The notes: generated by a model from the sequence alone, not told the origin. A stretch of DNA of 64,000 bases from Bradyrhizobium sp. CB3481 (GCF_029714305.1 NZ_CP121647.1:6530501-6594500), one strand, 5' to 3'. Counted from the stretch's first letter, positions 51,973 to 61,683 are shown. Program-made: numbers and translations.

Positions 51973-52087
51973 CCGTCATTTCGGGGGATGCGCCAGCATC
52001 GAACCCGGAATCCAGAAATTTGGCACGATTCTCAGGTACGCAATTGCGTACGACAGTTCATCGCTGCGCGATTCCCCGGAATGACGG
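51973..52087. repeat. Dispersed palindromic repeat, family E
   Basis: CCGTCATTTCGGGG at the left faces CCCCGGAATGACGG at the right, with ACCCGGAATCC and a GTACGCAATTGCGTAC palindrome inside. It sits after the MarR-GNAT gene and before the transposase remnant. Confidence 0.65.
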
Positions 52088-52091
52088 AGAG

Positions 52092-52330
52092 TTAGAGAAA
52101 CCAGGACGTGGACTCGTCAGCGCCGAGCCATACGCTGATTGAAGCGAGTTGGACGAAGGCGAAGTTGTTGGCGGCAAGTTTGTCGTAACGCATCACTTGA
52201 TCCTGAAGACCCGCTCAACTCGATTGCGGGCGCGATACAGTAAGACGACCGCCTCGCTGCAATTGCTTTTCGGCGGGATGTCGGCCCATGCGCCCTTCTT
52301 CAGGCAAGTTCTCTCGCGGCTCGGAGGGCG
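52092..52330 (-). pseudogene. IS5-family transposase, 3' remnant
   Basis: The minus strand carries LKKGAWADIPPKSNCSEAVV then YRARNRVERVFRIK and a stop, and in a shifted frame MRYDKLAANNFAFVQLASIS then VWLGADESTSW. In intact IS5-group transposases these segments are joined as one C-terminal domain (GAWANIPPK, YRxRNRIERxF, RYDKLAxNFLAFVQLASIRIWL). About ten codons between them are deleted. No 5' part or terminal inverted repeats were found. It marks a past insertion. Confidence 0.75.
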
Positions 52331-52487
52331 GGCTCCCCGTCAAGACGTTTGGACGCTATCGGCCCGAAAGCAGACCTATCATGCTCACATTGAGTTTTGT
52401 CGAGTTTGACCCATACCGGAAAGTCGAGCTCCGCTCGAATGGGAGCACCTGGTCATCTCCAATTCCCGCCGCCCGGTCGGCGAGGGA

Positions 52488-52607
52488 TTAGACAATTGTC
52501 CCGCTCCGGATATCTCGCGGGTCGATACCTCGGTTAGAGGCGACATAATTGACCTCACCGCGCGAGATGCCGATGTCTTGAAGCTCCCTGTCACTCAATC
52601 GAGAAGG
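52488..52607 (-). pseudogene. DUF1127 protein fragment
   Basis: A 39-residue frame after an in-frame TAG reads PSRLSDRELQDIGISRGEVN then YVASNRGIDPRDIRSGTIV. DUF1127 proteins carry the L-S-D-R-E-L-x-D-I-G-I-S-R signature after an Arg-rich helix, which is missing here. With no start codon or ribosome site, it is probably a broken small gene beside the transposase remnant. Confidence 0.65.
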
Positions 52608-52886
52608 CTAGTTTGTATACGGTGGCGATGACGTCGCTCTTGGTATGCATCCCAGCATATCCAGAAGAAGCTCGAGACGTATCGCGTCGATCTAAATGTT
52701 CGCTCCAGCCAAATTGTGTCGTTGATCATGCTCATTCGGGCCTCCCGTGCTGCACCATTCAAGGTGGCAGGAGATCGGCAGGCGTGCTTGATCAGCAGCT
52801 TACATTTTCCTCACCAGAAGCTTATTCTTGGACTACCCGGCCGACGGCCAGGCCGTGAAATAGCCCCTCATCCAAGGGATCACGCC

Positions 52887-53669
52887 TTGCGCTATCTCTT
52901 CGAGGACTACGCATTCGACACTAACCTGCGCGAGCTGTATTGCGGAGCGAACATCGTCGCTGTCACGCCACAGGTATTCGATTTGCTGGAATACTTGATC
53001 CGCCACAGGGCGCGCGTTGTTAGCAAAAACGACCTCATTAACGCTATCTGGAGCGGGCGCAGCGTGTCCGATGCAGCGCTGACGACCCGCCTGAATGTCG
53101 CCCGGAACGCGATTGGCGATTCGGGCGGCGAACAGCGCCTCATCAAGACCCTGCCGCGCAGAGGCTTCCGTTTCATTGGACAAGTGCGGGCGGCGCAAGA
53201 GTTCTCACGCATAGCAGGATACGATAACCCTATAGAAGCACCGAAAGCCACTCTGCCGCTTCCGGATAAACCTTCGGTCGCTGATCTCCCCTTCACCAAC
53301 CTGAGCGGCGATGCCGAGCAGGAATACTTGGCGGACCTTCTGACCGGATCGCCAGCGAGGGAGCGAAAGGAACGGTCACGTCGCGAGATCGACCAGGAGG
53401 TAGCTCGCAAGGCGGCACTTGCCTATGAGAAATGGAGGCGCGACGCCGAGAGCCGAAAGGAAGAGGCGGCGAGGGAAAATGCCCGCCAGCGTCGCGAGCG
53501 GACCATTGAGAAAGTTCAGGCCGCGCTTGATAAGGCCGAGCGGGAGCATACCCGTAGGGTTGATGTCATCGAAGCACGGGCACAGGCCGAAGATGCACGC
53601 TGGCACAAGCAGAAGAGCGAGCTAGAAAAGGCATTGCGTCGTGCCAGTAGCTCATCGAAAGAACGTTGA
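52887..53669 (+). CDS. Chimeric winged-helix / coiled-coil protein
   Basis: 260 residues. TTG 52887 is used as start since AAGGGAT lies about nine bases upstream; no ATG is available near the domain. Residues 1-100 form an OmpR/CadC-type winged helix (VVSKNDLINAIWSGRSVSDA, RRGFRFIGQV). Residues about 122-150 match the opening of a TolB-like/adenylate-cyclase-associated segment (PLPDKPSVADLPFTNLSGDA). At about residue 151 the sequence changes to a charged coiled coil (ARKAALAYEKWRRDAESRKE) from a different kind of protein. A truncation-fusion is likely; expression is unknown. Confidence 0.65.
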   Translation: MRYLFEDYAFDTNLRELYCGANIVAVTPQVFDLLEYLIRHRARVVSKNDLINAIWSGRSVSDAALTTRLNVARNAIGDSGGEQRLIKTLPRRGFRFIGQVRAAQEFSRIAGYDNPIEAPKATLPLPDKPSVADLPFTNLSGDAEQEYLADLLTGSPARERKERSRREIDQEVARKAALAYEKWRRDAESRKEEAARENARQRRERTIEKVQAALDKAEREHTRRVDVIEARAQAEDARWHKQKSELEKALRRASSSSKER

Positions 53670-53932
53670 CGAAATACTCCGAAGCTCGACTCTACGCTGA
53701 TCCCCAGAGGGCCGCGCGCCGCATCGTTAAGATCGCCAGCACCGTCGAGCCGGTGTTGGACGGGCGCCTCCACGTCGAGCTGATCAACGGCCCGTTTTTG
53801 TTCAAGGACAAGGGCAGCCCGGCCGAATACGGCGCGGGCATGGCGCTCGCCAACGAGCGCGGCTGGCTGACGATGCATGAGAGCGGCACTTATGTGCGTT
53901 TCACACCGGCCGGTGCTGATCTGTTCGCGTAG
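53666..53932 (+). CDS. Small hypothetical protein, 88 aa
   Basis: Starts at TTG 53666, overlapping the stop of the chimeric gene. It reads TKYSEARLYADPQRAARRIV, then IASTVEPVLDGRLHVELING, then FLFKDKGSPAEYGAGMALAN and ends GTYVRFTPAGADLFA. The even hydrophilic pattern and intact frame suggest a real small protein, probably conserved in Bradyrhizobium. The GLTMHESGTYVRFTxAG end resembles a winged-helix wing. No role is known. Confidence 0.65.
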   Translation: MTKYSEARLYADPQRAARRIVKIASTVEPVLDGRLHVELINGPFLFKDKGSPAEYGAGMALANERGWLTMHESGTYVRFTPAGADLFA

Positions 53933-53952
53933 CCTCAGCCCCCACGCTGTCG

Positions 53953-54070
53953 ATGTCGGCGTTTGGCCCTCAGCCGAACTGCTTTTGAGCCGCCGCAAAG
54001 GCCGCTCTCAGAGGAGAACCGAACCTGACGAGATGAGCGGCCGGACCGCCGCTCGTGACCAAAGCCGACA
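53953..54070. repeat. Degenerate dispersed repeat, family F, copy 1
   Basis: TTTGGCCCTCAGCCGAA, then GAGGAGAACCGAACCTGACG, GATGAGCGGCCGGACCGCC and TGACCAAAGCCGACATT. The same order of blocks recurs at 54522-54605, and single blocks near 55725-55798, 57500-57610 and 58895-58985. Confidence 0.6.
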
Positions 54071-54175
54071 TTAACCGTGAGGTGTAGACGGGATACGTCG
54101 TGGGACACGCACGCTTGCGGCTATGGTAGATTACGACGTCCCCTTTTCGCATTTTGCCGCTGGACCGCACCTCAA

Positions 54176-54508
54176 ATGGAAAACGCGACACTCGTCCCTG
54201 TAAATTTTCGCATCAGTCAGCAAGCGCACATAATGCTGAATGAACTGACCGATATGGCGTCAAGGGAGACGGGCCGCACTATGGTGCCCGCCCTCTTTTG
54301 GGACGAGGAATATGACGAGATAAAGAAGGAGATGGTTGTGCGCGGCATCGCCTTGGGCTGCTACTACCGCGACGAGGTGCCTACGAGGCTACTGCAAGTC
54401 ATTGACGGAATAACGCTCATCTTTGCTGTTTCGCCGAAGCAGGCGTTGCATTTCAATGGCAGAGAGATCGACTATCGCGACAGTCGTCGCTTTTTCTTCA
54501 CCGATTGA
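54176..54508 (+). CDS. Hypothetical protein, 110 aa
   Basis: ATG 54176 opens MENATLVPVNFRISQQAHIM; upstream codons of the frame are unlike coding sequence and overlap a repeat. The protein has a helical middle (LNELTDMASRETGRTMVPAL) and beta-like end (LLQVIDGITLIFAVSPKQAL, GREIDYRDSRRFFFTD). No domain is recognised. It lies between two family F repeats and may be an accessory gene. Confidence 0.55.
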   Translation: MENATLVPVNFRISQQAHIMLNELTDMASRETGRTMVPALFWDEEYDEIKKEMVVRGIALGCYYRDEVPTRLLQVIDGITLIFAVSPKQALHFNGREIDYRDSRRFFFTD

Positions 54509-54521
54509 TCGGCGGAAGCCC

Positions 54522-54605
54522 GCTATTGGCCCTCAACCGAAGAGGAGAACCGGACCTGGCGGGATGAGCGGCCGGGCCGCCCTTTGTGACCCAACGAAGA
54601 CATCG
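54522..54605. repeat. Degenerate dispersed repeat, family F, copy 2
   Basis: Blocks TTGGCCCTCAACCGAAG, AGGAGAACCGGACCTGGCG, GATGAGCGGCCGGGCCGCC and TGACCCAACGAAGACATC occur in the same order as in copy 1, with several changes and a shorter gap. Confidence 0.6.
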
Positions 54606-54625
54606 CGGCCTTCGCATTTGGTGCT

Positions 54626-55669
54626 ATGATTGGCCACCAACGGCAGTGCAGCATCTGGGTTTTCGGGGTTTTCTCGGTGTGGCGGAAATTAGGGCTTCAA
54701 AGCAGCGAGCCAGCTCTGGAACGTGCCGAGCGCCTGGCCAATCTGCTGGCCTCCATAGTTGAGTCTAGCAACGACGCGATCGTTAGCAAGAATCTAGATG
54801 GCATTGTGACAAGCTGGAACAAGGCAGCTGAACGCATCTTCGGCTACTCTGCCTCCGAGGCGATCGGTCAGCCGATTACACTTGTGATCCCGGAGGACCG
54901 GCAAAGCGAAGAGCGTGAGATTTTAACCCGGATCCGACGAGGTGAGCGCATCGACCATTTTGAGACTGTTCGGCGGCGTAAGGATGGTAGCTCAATTGTC
55001 GTTTCGCTGACCATTTCTCCCGTCAAGGATGCCCACGGCAACATCGTTGGCGCATCAAAGATTGCTAGAGATATTACCGAGCAGAAGCGAACTCAGGAGC
55101 AGATTAGCCTTCTGGCTCGCGAGGCGGAGCACCGAAGCAAGAACATCCTCTCGAACGTACAGGCAATCATCAATCTTTCTCAGTCTGGCACCTCAGAGGG
55201 CCTCAAAGAAGTGATCAGCGGGCGCATACAAGCGATGGCAAATGTTCACTCGCTATTTGTCGAAGCGCGGTGGACAGGAGCCGAAGTCTCGGCGATCGCC
55301 AAGCAGGAGCTCGCCCCTTATCTCGAACAGGGCCACGACGACCGGGTTCGGATGGAGGGTCTGCAAACCGTGTTAGAACCCACCACTGCGCAGGCAATTG
55401 CTGGTGTCTTGCATGAACTAGCAACCAATGCTTCCAAGTATGGAGCGCTAGCCAACGCGAAAGGCCAGATTAGATTGACGTGGTCGCGCAGCGAAGATGG
55501 ACAACTAGAGCTCCGCTGGACCGAATCGGGCGGTCCGAGGGTAAATGAGCCCGAACGCAAGGGCTTTGGTAGTCACCTCATCGAAGGAACGATCAGCCAA
55601 CTTGGCGGCAAGGTGCGCTTCGACTGGCGCGCGGAAGGGCTTGTTTGCGAAATCGCCGTTCCGACGTGA
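54626..55669 (+). CDS. PAS-HWE sensor histidine kinase
   Basis: 347 residues. A PAS domain (about 40-155) has IVESSNDAIVSKNLDGIVTS and IFGYSASEAIGQPITLVIPE, followed by a PAC-type SKIARDITEQKRTQEQ. The HWE kinase core has the H-box EAEHRSKNILSNVQAIINLS (phospho-His), N-box VLHELATNASKYGA, W-T-E in LELRWTESGG, and GFGSHLIEGTISQLGG. No transmembrane segment, so a cytoplasmic sensor. HWE/HisKA2 kinases can phosphorylate PhyR in the general stress response; no response regulator is adjacent. Confidence 0.9.
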   Translation: MIGHQRQCSIWVFGVFSVWRKLGLQSSEPALERAERLANLLASIVESSNDAIVSKNLDGIVTSWNKAAERIFGYSASEAIGQPITLVIPEDRQSEEREILTRIRRGERIDHFETVRRRKDGSSIVVSLTISPVKDAHGNIVGASKIARDITEQKRTQEQISLLAREAEHRSKNILSNVQAIINLSQSGTSEGLKEVISGRIQAMANVHSLFVEARWTGAEVSAIAKQELAPYLEQGHDDRVRMEGLQTVLEPTTAQAIAGVLHELATNASKYGALANAKGQIRLTWSRSEDGQLELRWTESGGPRVNEPERKGFGSHLIEGTISQLGGKVRFDWRAEGLVCEIAVPT

Positions 55670-55810
55670 AATCCCAATCGAAGTGGGCTCCGGCTGTCTC
55701 ACCGTGGCAACTTCTGCTCATGGCCCATCGGACCTCCGGACATTTCCGCTCTTCGGCCGCTGTCGGGGTGACCGGACATCAGTCGACCGGCCATCTAATG
55801 CGTACATGCC

Positions 55811-56374
55811 CTAAGCCGACGCGCCCTTGGCCTTAGGCCGCCGCAGGTGCTCATCGAGCCGCGGCATGATCTCGACGAAATTGCAGGGCCGCGTGCGGTA
55901 ATCGAGCTGGGCGCCCAAAATGCCGTCCCATGCGTCGCGGCAGGCGCCCGGCGATCCCGGCAGGCAGAAGATGAACGTCGCTCCGGCAACGCCCGCGGTG
56001 GCGCGGCTCTGCACCGTCGAGGCGCCGATCTTGGCATGGCTGAGCATGTGAAACGCGATAGAAAAGCCATCCATCCGCTTTTCGAACAGCGGCTCGACCG
56101 CCTCCGGCGTGACGTCGCGGCCGGTGAAGCCGGTGCCGCCGGTGGTGATGATCGCGTCAATGCCGGCATCGGCGATCCATCGCCTGACGATGGCCCGGAT
56201 TGCCTCGACATCATCGGTAACGATCTGGCGTGCGGCAAGATGATGGCCTGCCGCGGTGAGGCGGTCGGCCAGCGTGGCGCCCGATTTGTCGTCGGCCAGC
56301 GAGCGCGTGTCCGAAATGGTCAGCACCGCGATGTTGAGCGGCACAAATTGTTTTGTTTCATCGATGGAGGACAT
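55811..56374 (-). CDS. moaB: Molybdenum cofactor biosynthesis protein B
   Basis: 187 residues. ATG 56374 follows GAGGCGGTG; the GTG just before it is not needed. MogA/MoaB fold: NIAVLTISDTRSLADDKSGA, IITTGGTGFTGRDVTPEAVE, and FCLPGSPGACRDAWDGIL. The protein adenylylates or binds molybdopterin in cofactor assembly. No other mo genes are near. It is flanked by family F-like repeat fragments. Confidence 0.93.
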   Translation of the reverse strand: MSSIDETKQFVPLNIAVLTISDTRSLADDKSGATLADRLTAAGHHLAARQIVTDDVEAIRAIVRRWIADAGIDAIITTGGTGFTGRDVTPEAVEPLFEKRMDGFSIAFHMLSHAKIGASTVQSRATAGVAGATFIFCLPGSPGACRDAWDGILGAQLDYRTRPCNFVEIMPRLDEHLRRPKAKGASA

Positions 56375-56618
56375 CACCGCCTCTTTCCGTCATGCCCGAT
56401 CTTGTGCGGGCATCCACATCTTCAAACTATCTCAAAAGTATCGAAGTGGATGGTTGGGAGCTAGGGCGTGCACTCATAAATCCGCGATTGTCCGCTTCCC
56501 GGGGGTAGGGCAGACATGGCCCTGACCGACCGGGGACGACTGCAGCTGACCCATAGGCGACATTCGCCTAATCGAAATTTCGCGGCGTAGCAGTCTGGTG
56601 CCGTAGCGTAAACCCGCC

Positions 56619-57233
56619 TTACAAGGGCTTGATCTCCACCTTGCGGAATTTGACCGCTCCCGCGCCGTGTTGCAGGGCGATCGAGCCTTCATCGAACATT
56701 CCGTTCCGCAGTTCGGCCGTTTTCTGTCCGTTAAGCACGACCGTGATGTCGCGCCCCCTCGCCGTGATCTCGAACGTATTCCATTTGCCGCCGGCTTTCG
56801 GCATCGGATTGATCTCGACGTAACGTGTGATCGCGCCAGTGCCGTAACTCGGATCGGGCCGTTGGTCGAAGATATTTGCTTCGTAGCAGGTACGGTCGGT
56901 GATCTTCTTGGCATCGAGGCAGCGGAAATAAATGCCGCTGTTTGCATCATCGCTCGGCCAGAATTCGACGCGCAGCACGAAGTCCTTGTACGTCTTCTTG
57001 CTGACGAGATAACCGGCCTCTTTGTCTTCCATCTTGTCGGCAATTACTGTGCCGTCCGCCAGATGCCAATTGGATTTCCCGACCTGACCCCATTGTTCGA
57101 TGTCTTTGCCGTCGAAGAGCGTGATCCAGCCCGCTTCCTGAGCTTTAGCTTGCGGCAGCGCCTGACTCACCGCGAAACCCGAGGCGACTAGTGCAAGTGC
57201 GAATTGCAAAGAATGTCGCAACGTCGTTGGCAT
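56619..57233 (-). CDS. DUF1080 (3-keto-disaccharide hydrolase-like) secreted protein
   Basis: 204 residues, AGGAGGAG before ATG 57233. The signal peptide covers about 31 residues (LQFALALVASGFAVSQALPQ then AKAQ). DUF1080 features: WITLFDGKDIEQWGQVGKSN, LVSKKTYKDFVLRVEFWPSD, ANSGIYFRC and WNTFEITARGRDITVVLNG. The jelly-roll domain is related to concanavalin-like folds, and some members hydrolyse 3-keto sugars; the substrate here is unknown. Probably periplasmic. Confidence 0.88.
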   Translation of the reverse strand: MPTTLRHSLQFALALVASGFAVSQALPQAKAQEAGWITLFDGKDIEQWGQVGKSNWHLADGTVIADKMEDKEAGYLVSKKTYKDFVLRVEFWPSDDANSGIYFRCLDAKKITDRTCYEANIFDQRPDPSYGTGAITRYVEINPMPKAGGKWNTFEITARGRDITVVLNGQKTAELRNGMFDEGSIALQHGAGAVKFRKVEIKPL

Positions 57234-57707
57234 GATTATCTCCTCCTGGTTGTCTGCCGAATGTCTCTCCGGGCGCTAGTCTGATGATAGGCCCTTGCGC
57301 AAACTCTGGCTATCCAACGAAAGATAGGAGAGGCATGGATGGACAGAGGCTCCACATGACGAAGAAGTTGGCGATGCGCTCACAGCCTTCGCACGAGGTG
57401 CCGTTTGGGGCGACGAGGCGCTAAAGCTGCGCGACCGCAGTCGTGGACGCGCTGCGCTACCGATCGCGACGTAACGGATCGAGGCGTCTCCGAATGTCGC
57501 TTGTTGGCCCGCAGCCGACCAACTTCGTCGCCTGCCGCTAGTCCGGTATTTGGGGTAGTCCGGACTTCGCATCAGCGATCGTTCGACCGCCGCTTGTGAC
57601 CCAAAGCGGCCGGACTGAATCGTCGGCATTGTGGGGCGACGCTTGTAGTTGGCTTCGGCCCTGCTTCCGTGGGAGCCGTCCTCATAGGTCGGCGGCCCCG
57701 CCCTGCG
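57234..57707. other. Intergenic region without a convincing gene
   Basis: No frame here has a family-like product. It holds a family F-like block near 57500-57610 (TTGGCCCGCAGCCGACC, GACCGCCGCTTGTGACCC, AAAGCGGCC). A stretch near 57360-57475 gives DEEVGDALTAFARGAVWGDE in one frame, coding-like but with no start; it may be a gene fragment. Confidence 0.5.
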
Positions 57708-58694
57708 TCACGGATCGAGTGAAGCAAGATAGGCTACGATCGCCAGCATATCGTCCTGGTCGAGGTTGTTCACCACCTGCGCCATCAGCGGGCTCCACTC
57801 GCCGCTCCGCGCGCCATGCCTGAAGTCGTAGAGCTGGCGAAACATGTAGCTCGGTGAGCGGCCGGCGATGCTCGGCAATGGCCCGAGCCCCTTGAGCTCC
57901 AGCCCGTGGCACGTGGCACATACGATAGTCTTGCCCGACCCGCCTTTCACCAGTGCCTCGCCTCTCGCTAGGCTGCCGACCGGCACATAGGCGGTGAAGG
58001 TCGAGCGCGGATCGCGGCTCTCGAAACGCTGCAGGTCGTCTGGAATTTCGAGAATGCGTTGCTCAAGCGGCTCACGTTCACCGCCCTCCACCGCTGCCCA
58101 GAGAAACGCCGCGATGTAACTTTTCGGCGCGGCATCGCTCTCGACCACCGTGATGCGCTTGCGCGGCTGGAGGCTGGAAAAATAGGCCGCCGCTGCTTCC
58201 ACTTCCGCATCGGTGATCGGCTTGGAAAGAGCGATCATCAAACTCGGCGGCAGGCGGCCAGCGACGGCGGTGCCGCGCACGCCGCTCTTATAATCAGCCA
58301 TTTGTCGGATGATGTAGCTCTTCGGAAGACCTGCGAGGTCAGCGTTTTCCGGCCCCCCAGGCCCGTCGGCGCGGTGACAAAACCCGCAGGCGAACACGTC
58401 GGGCTTGCGGCCGTTGGCTACGATGTCCGGCAGTGGCCGATGGTCGCCCGGGTGCCAGATCGGCGCGATGAATCGGTCCCGGAGCTGGCTCCAGGTATAA
58501 CCAGCCGTGCTGTTCGGCACACGCACAACGCTACCGTCATCGACCGGCGGCTTGTAGTTGGGATTGTTCTCCGGATAAGCCCACTGTGGCGGCGAGTCGC
58601 CCGCCGTGGCCGTCGTGATGGATAGCGCCACGCAAACTGTTGCCGACGCAAGGAAAACTATGGCGATTTTCATCGCGCCCTCGAACCTATTCAT
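57708..58694 (-). CDS. Dihaem cytochrome c family protein
   Basis: 328 residues. AGGAGGGCTTATC precedes ATG 58694; a Met eight codons on is an alternative. A signal peptide (MKIAIVFLASATVCVALSIT) exports it. Two c-type haem sites are CGFCH (about residue 103-107) and CATCH (about residue 257-261). The first domain also has LAGLPKSYIIRQMADYKSGV, the second LPSIAGRSPSYMFRQLYDFR, the CXXCH-plus-distal Met pattern of cytochrome c4/c553-type tandem domains. It likely carries electrons in the periplasm. A perfect dyad is 26 bp upstream. Confidence 0.9.
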   Translation of the reverse strand: MNRFEGAMKIAIVFLASATVCVALSITTATAGDSPPQWAYPENNPNYKPPVDDGSVVRVPNSTAGYTWSQLRDRFIAPIWHPGDHRPLPDIVANGRKPDVFACGFCHRADGPGGPENADLAGLPKSYIIRQMADYKSGVRGTAVAGRLPPSLMIALSKPITDAEVEAAAAYFSSLQPRKRITVVESDAAPKSYIAAFLWAAVEGGEREPLEQRILEIPDDLQRFESRDPRSTFTAYVPVGSLARGEALVKGGSGKTIVCATCHGLELKGLGPLPSIAGRSPSYMFRQLYDFRHGARSGEWSPLMAQVVNNLDQDDMLAIVAYLASLDP

Positions 58695-58719
58695 GATAAG
58701 CCCTCCTGCTTCTCAGGCG

Positions 58720-58738
58720 GTGTTCCGCGGCGGAACAC
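58720..58738. promoter_or_regulatory. Perfect dyad upstream of the cytochrome c gene
   Basis: GTGTTCCGC-G-GCGGAACAC: 9-bp arms around one central base, ending 26 bp upstream of the cytochrome c ATG and overlapping where a promoter would lie. Likely an operator for an unknown regulator. No gene is found from here to 59077 (about 340 bp), which holds only a family F-like block near 58895-58985. Confidence 0.5.
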
Positions 58739-59077
58739 ACACGAGATGACGCCACTGCAAAAAGGTGATCAGCGGAGAAGGCGATGCCTGCCGAGGGCAC
58801 AATTGCTGCTCATCACAATAGACGGGGACTTCGGCACATCCCGTTGAGCCGCTCAGTCGTTAGGTTACATCGATCACATGGTGGGGGAAAGAGGTTGACT
58901 GCTTTTGGCCCCGAAGCGGACATTCCTTCGTGTGCGCCTGATGTCCGATTTCGGGGGCTAACCGGACATCACCTGTCCTGCGTCGCAGGGCCTGGTTATG
59001 AGCACACGCGCTAGCGCTAAGACGCGCTTCGCACTCCAGCCCGGCCATGACGGCAAAATACTTCCTGTTTCCTCGCT

Positions 59078-60019
59078 TCAATTCACCGCGCCTGGTGCAA
59101 AGGTGTTGCAGGCCTGCACCGTGCCCTGCTGGTAGCCGGTCATGAACCATTGCTTGCGCTGTGCGGCGGAGCCGTGGGTGAAGCTGTCCGGCACCACCCT
59201 GCCCGTCGACTGCCGCTGCAGTGTGTCGTCGCCGATCGCAGTTGCCGTCTTCAGCGCCGCGTCGATATCGCCGGGCTCGATGAAGCCGGGACGCTTCTTT
59301 TCCTCGCGGTTGACCCAGACGCCGGAAAGACAATCCGCCTGCAGCTCGACCTTGACCTGCAGCGCATTGGCTTCGGCCTTGCTGCCGGCCTGCTGCTGCA
59401 GCCGCGTCACGCGCGGCAGGATGCCCAGCAGGTTCTGGATATGATGTCCCGCTTCATGCGCGATGATATAGGCTGTCGTAAAGTTGCAGGCGGATTTCCC
59501 CGAACAGCCGCGGAAGCGCGTCTCGACTTCGCGGAAGAAGGCGGTGTCGAGGAAGATCTGCTTGTCCGGCGGACAGTAGAACGGCCCCATCGCCGATTGC
59601 GCCATGCCGCAGCGGCCGCCATTGGTGGCATTGCGGAACAGCACGATGCGCGGGCCGGTATAATTCTGGCCGCTGGACTGGAAGATTTCGGTCCAGCGGT
59701 CGTCGATCTCGCCGAGAATGCCTGATATCATGCTGCCGACTTCATCCTTCGGCGCGCCGGTCTTCGCCGGCCCCGACCTGCGATCGGTCTGATAGGTCGG
59801 CGCCTGGTTGCCGCCGGTCAGAATTTCGGCGCCCCCGATCAGGATGCGCGGATCGATGCCGAAGGCATAGCCGACAAGGCCGAGGATGATGATGGTGCCG
59901 ATGCCGAGGCCGCCACCGCCCATCGGCATGCCGAAGCCGCCGCCACCGCCTCCCATTCCGCCGCCATCGTCGCGACGGTCTTCAATGTCGTCGCTGCGGC
60001 GGAAATCATCGTAACGCAT
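59078..60019 (-). CDS. Neutral zinc metallopeptidase (YpfJ-like)
   Basis: 313 residues. A Gly-rich N-terminus (DDGGGMGGGGGGFGMPMGGG) leads to one membrane helix (GIGTIIILGLVGYAFGI). The catalytic motif is YIIAHEAGHHIQNLLG (HExxH), and a later Glu/Asp is in VELQADCLSGVW. The full pattern, with FYCPPDKQIFLDTAFFREV and QWFMTGYQQGT, matches the YpfJ/KPN_02809 family of putative neutral zinc proteases; the substrate is unknown. It is probably anchored in the inner membrane with a periplasmic domain. Confidence 0.92.
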   Translation of the reverse strand: MRYDDFRRSDDIEDRRDDGGGMGGGGGGFGMPMGGGGLGIGTIIILGLVGYAFGIDPRILIGGAEILTGGNQAPTYQTDRRSGPAKTGAPKDEVGSMISGILGEIDDRWTEIFQSSGQNYTGPRIVLFRNATNGGRCGMAQSAMGPFYCPPDKQIFLDTAFFREVETRFRGCSGKSACNFTTAYIIAHEAGHHIQNLLGILPRVTRLQQQAGSKAEANALQVKVELQADCLSGVWVNREEKKRPGFIEPGDIDAALKTATAIGDDTLQRQSTGRVVPDSFTHGSAAQRKQWFMTGYQQGTVQACNTFAPGAVN

Positions 60020-60213
60020 GGCGCTATTTCCTCATCCCCAAGGCTGCTTAATCACAAGGCTGCTTGCTCAACGCTGCAATCACGTAAAATTTCCATTTCA
60101 TTAATCAATAACCTGCCCGGCAAAAATTGCCTAGTGCGCCAAGAGCGCGCAATCTCTGCTGGCATTTTCGTCGATGATATCTCTGCGCATTCTCTGATCA
60201 TCGCAGACGCGGT

Positions 60214-60228
60214 TAAGTCGATTTTTAC
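60214..60228. promoter_or_regulatory. CtrA-like binding site upstream of ccrM
   Basis: TTAA (60214-60217), 7 bp, TTTA (60225-60228): one mismatch from the CtrA consensus TTAA-N7-TTAA. It sits 81 bp before the ccrM start, where CtrA activates ccrM in Caulobacter. Inference from position and match. Confidence 0.5.
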
Positions 60229-60289
60229 TTTGCCGGGTCAATGTATCGCCAGTCGGTTGTTTAGTCCCGCGTCGCCGACAGCGTCGCCT

Positions 60290-61442
<1,153 letters not shown>

Positions 61443-61683
61443 GCCTCTTGATTCCCCTGACGGAATGTCCGGCGCGGCCATCAGATGGCCCGCGCCAAAG
61501 CGCGGCACCGTGCATATGGTTGACGACGTGTGAATGCCGCGAAATTCGGCTTGCCCGGGCTTCGCGCAGCGCGCGTGATCGGGGAACATAGCAGCCGTGT
61601 GATCCACGCAAGTAGAAAAGCCGCCTTCCGCCCTTACTTGGAGGCATACTGCTCGCATTGATTTTTCCAAAGAGATTGCTGCC

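Noticed and set aside
52092..52330. Intact insertion sequence
   Set aside because: Only the 3' part of the transposase is present, with an internal deletion and no terminal inverted repeats found.
57276..57629. 117-codon leftward frame as a gene
   Set aside because: Arg/Ser-rich product without motif, ribosome site or context; overlaps a degenerate repeat.
61470..61494. Hairpin after ccrM as a terminator
   Set aside because: Good stem (GGCCAT/ATGGCC) but no T-tract on either strand.
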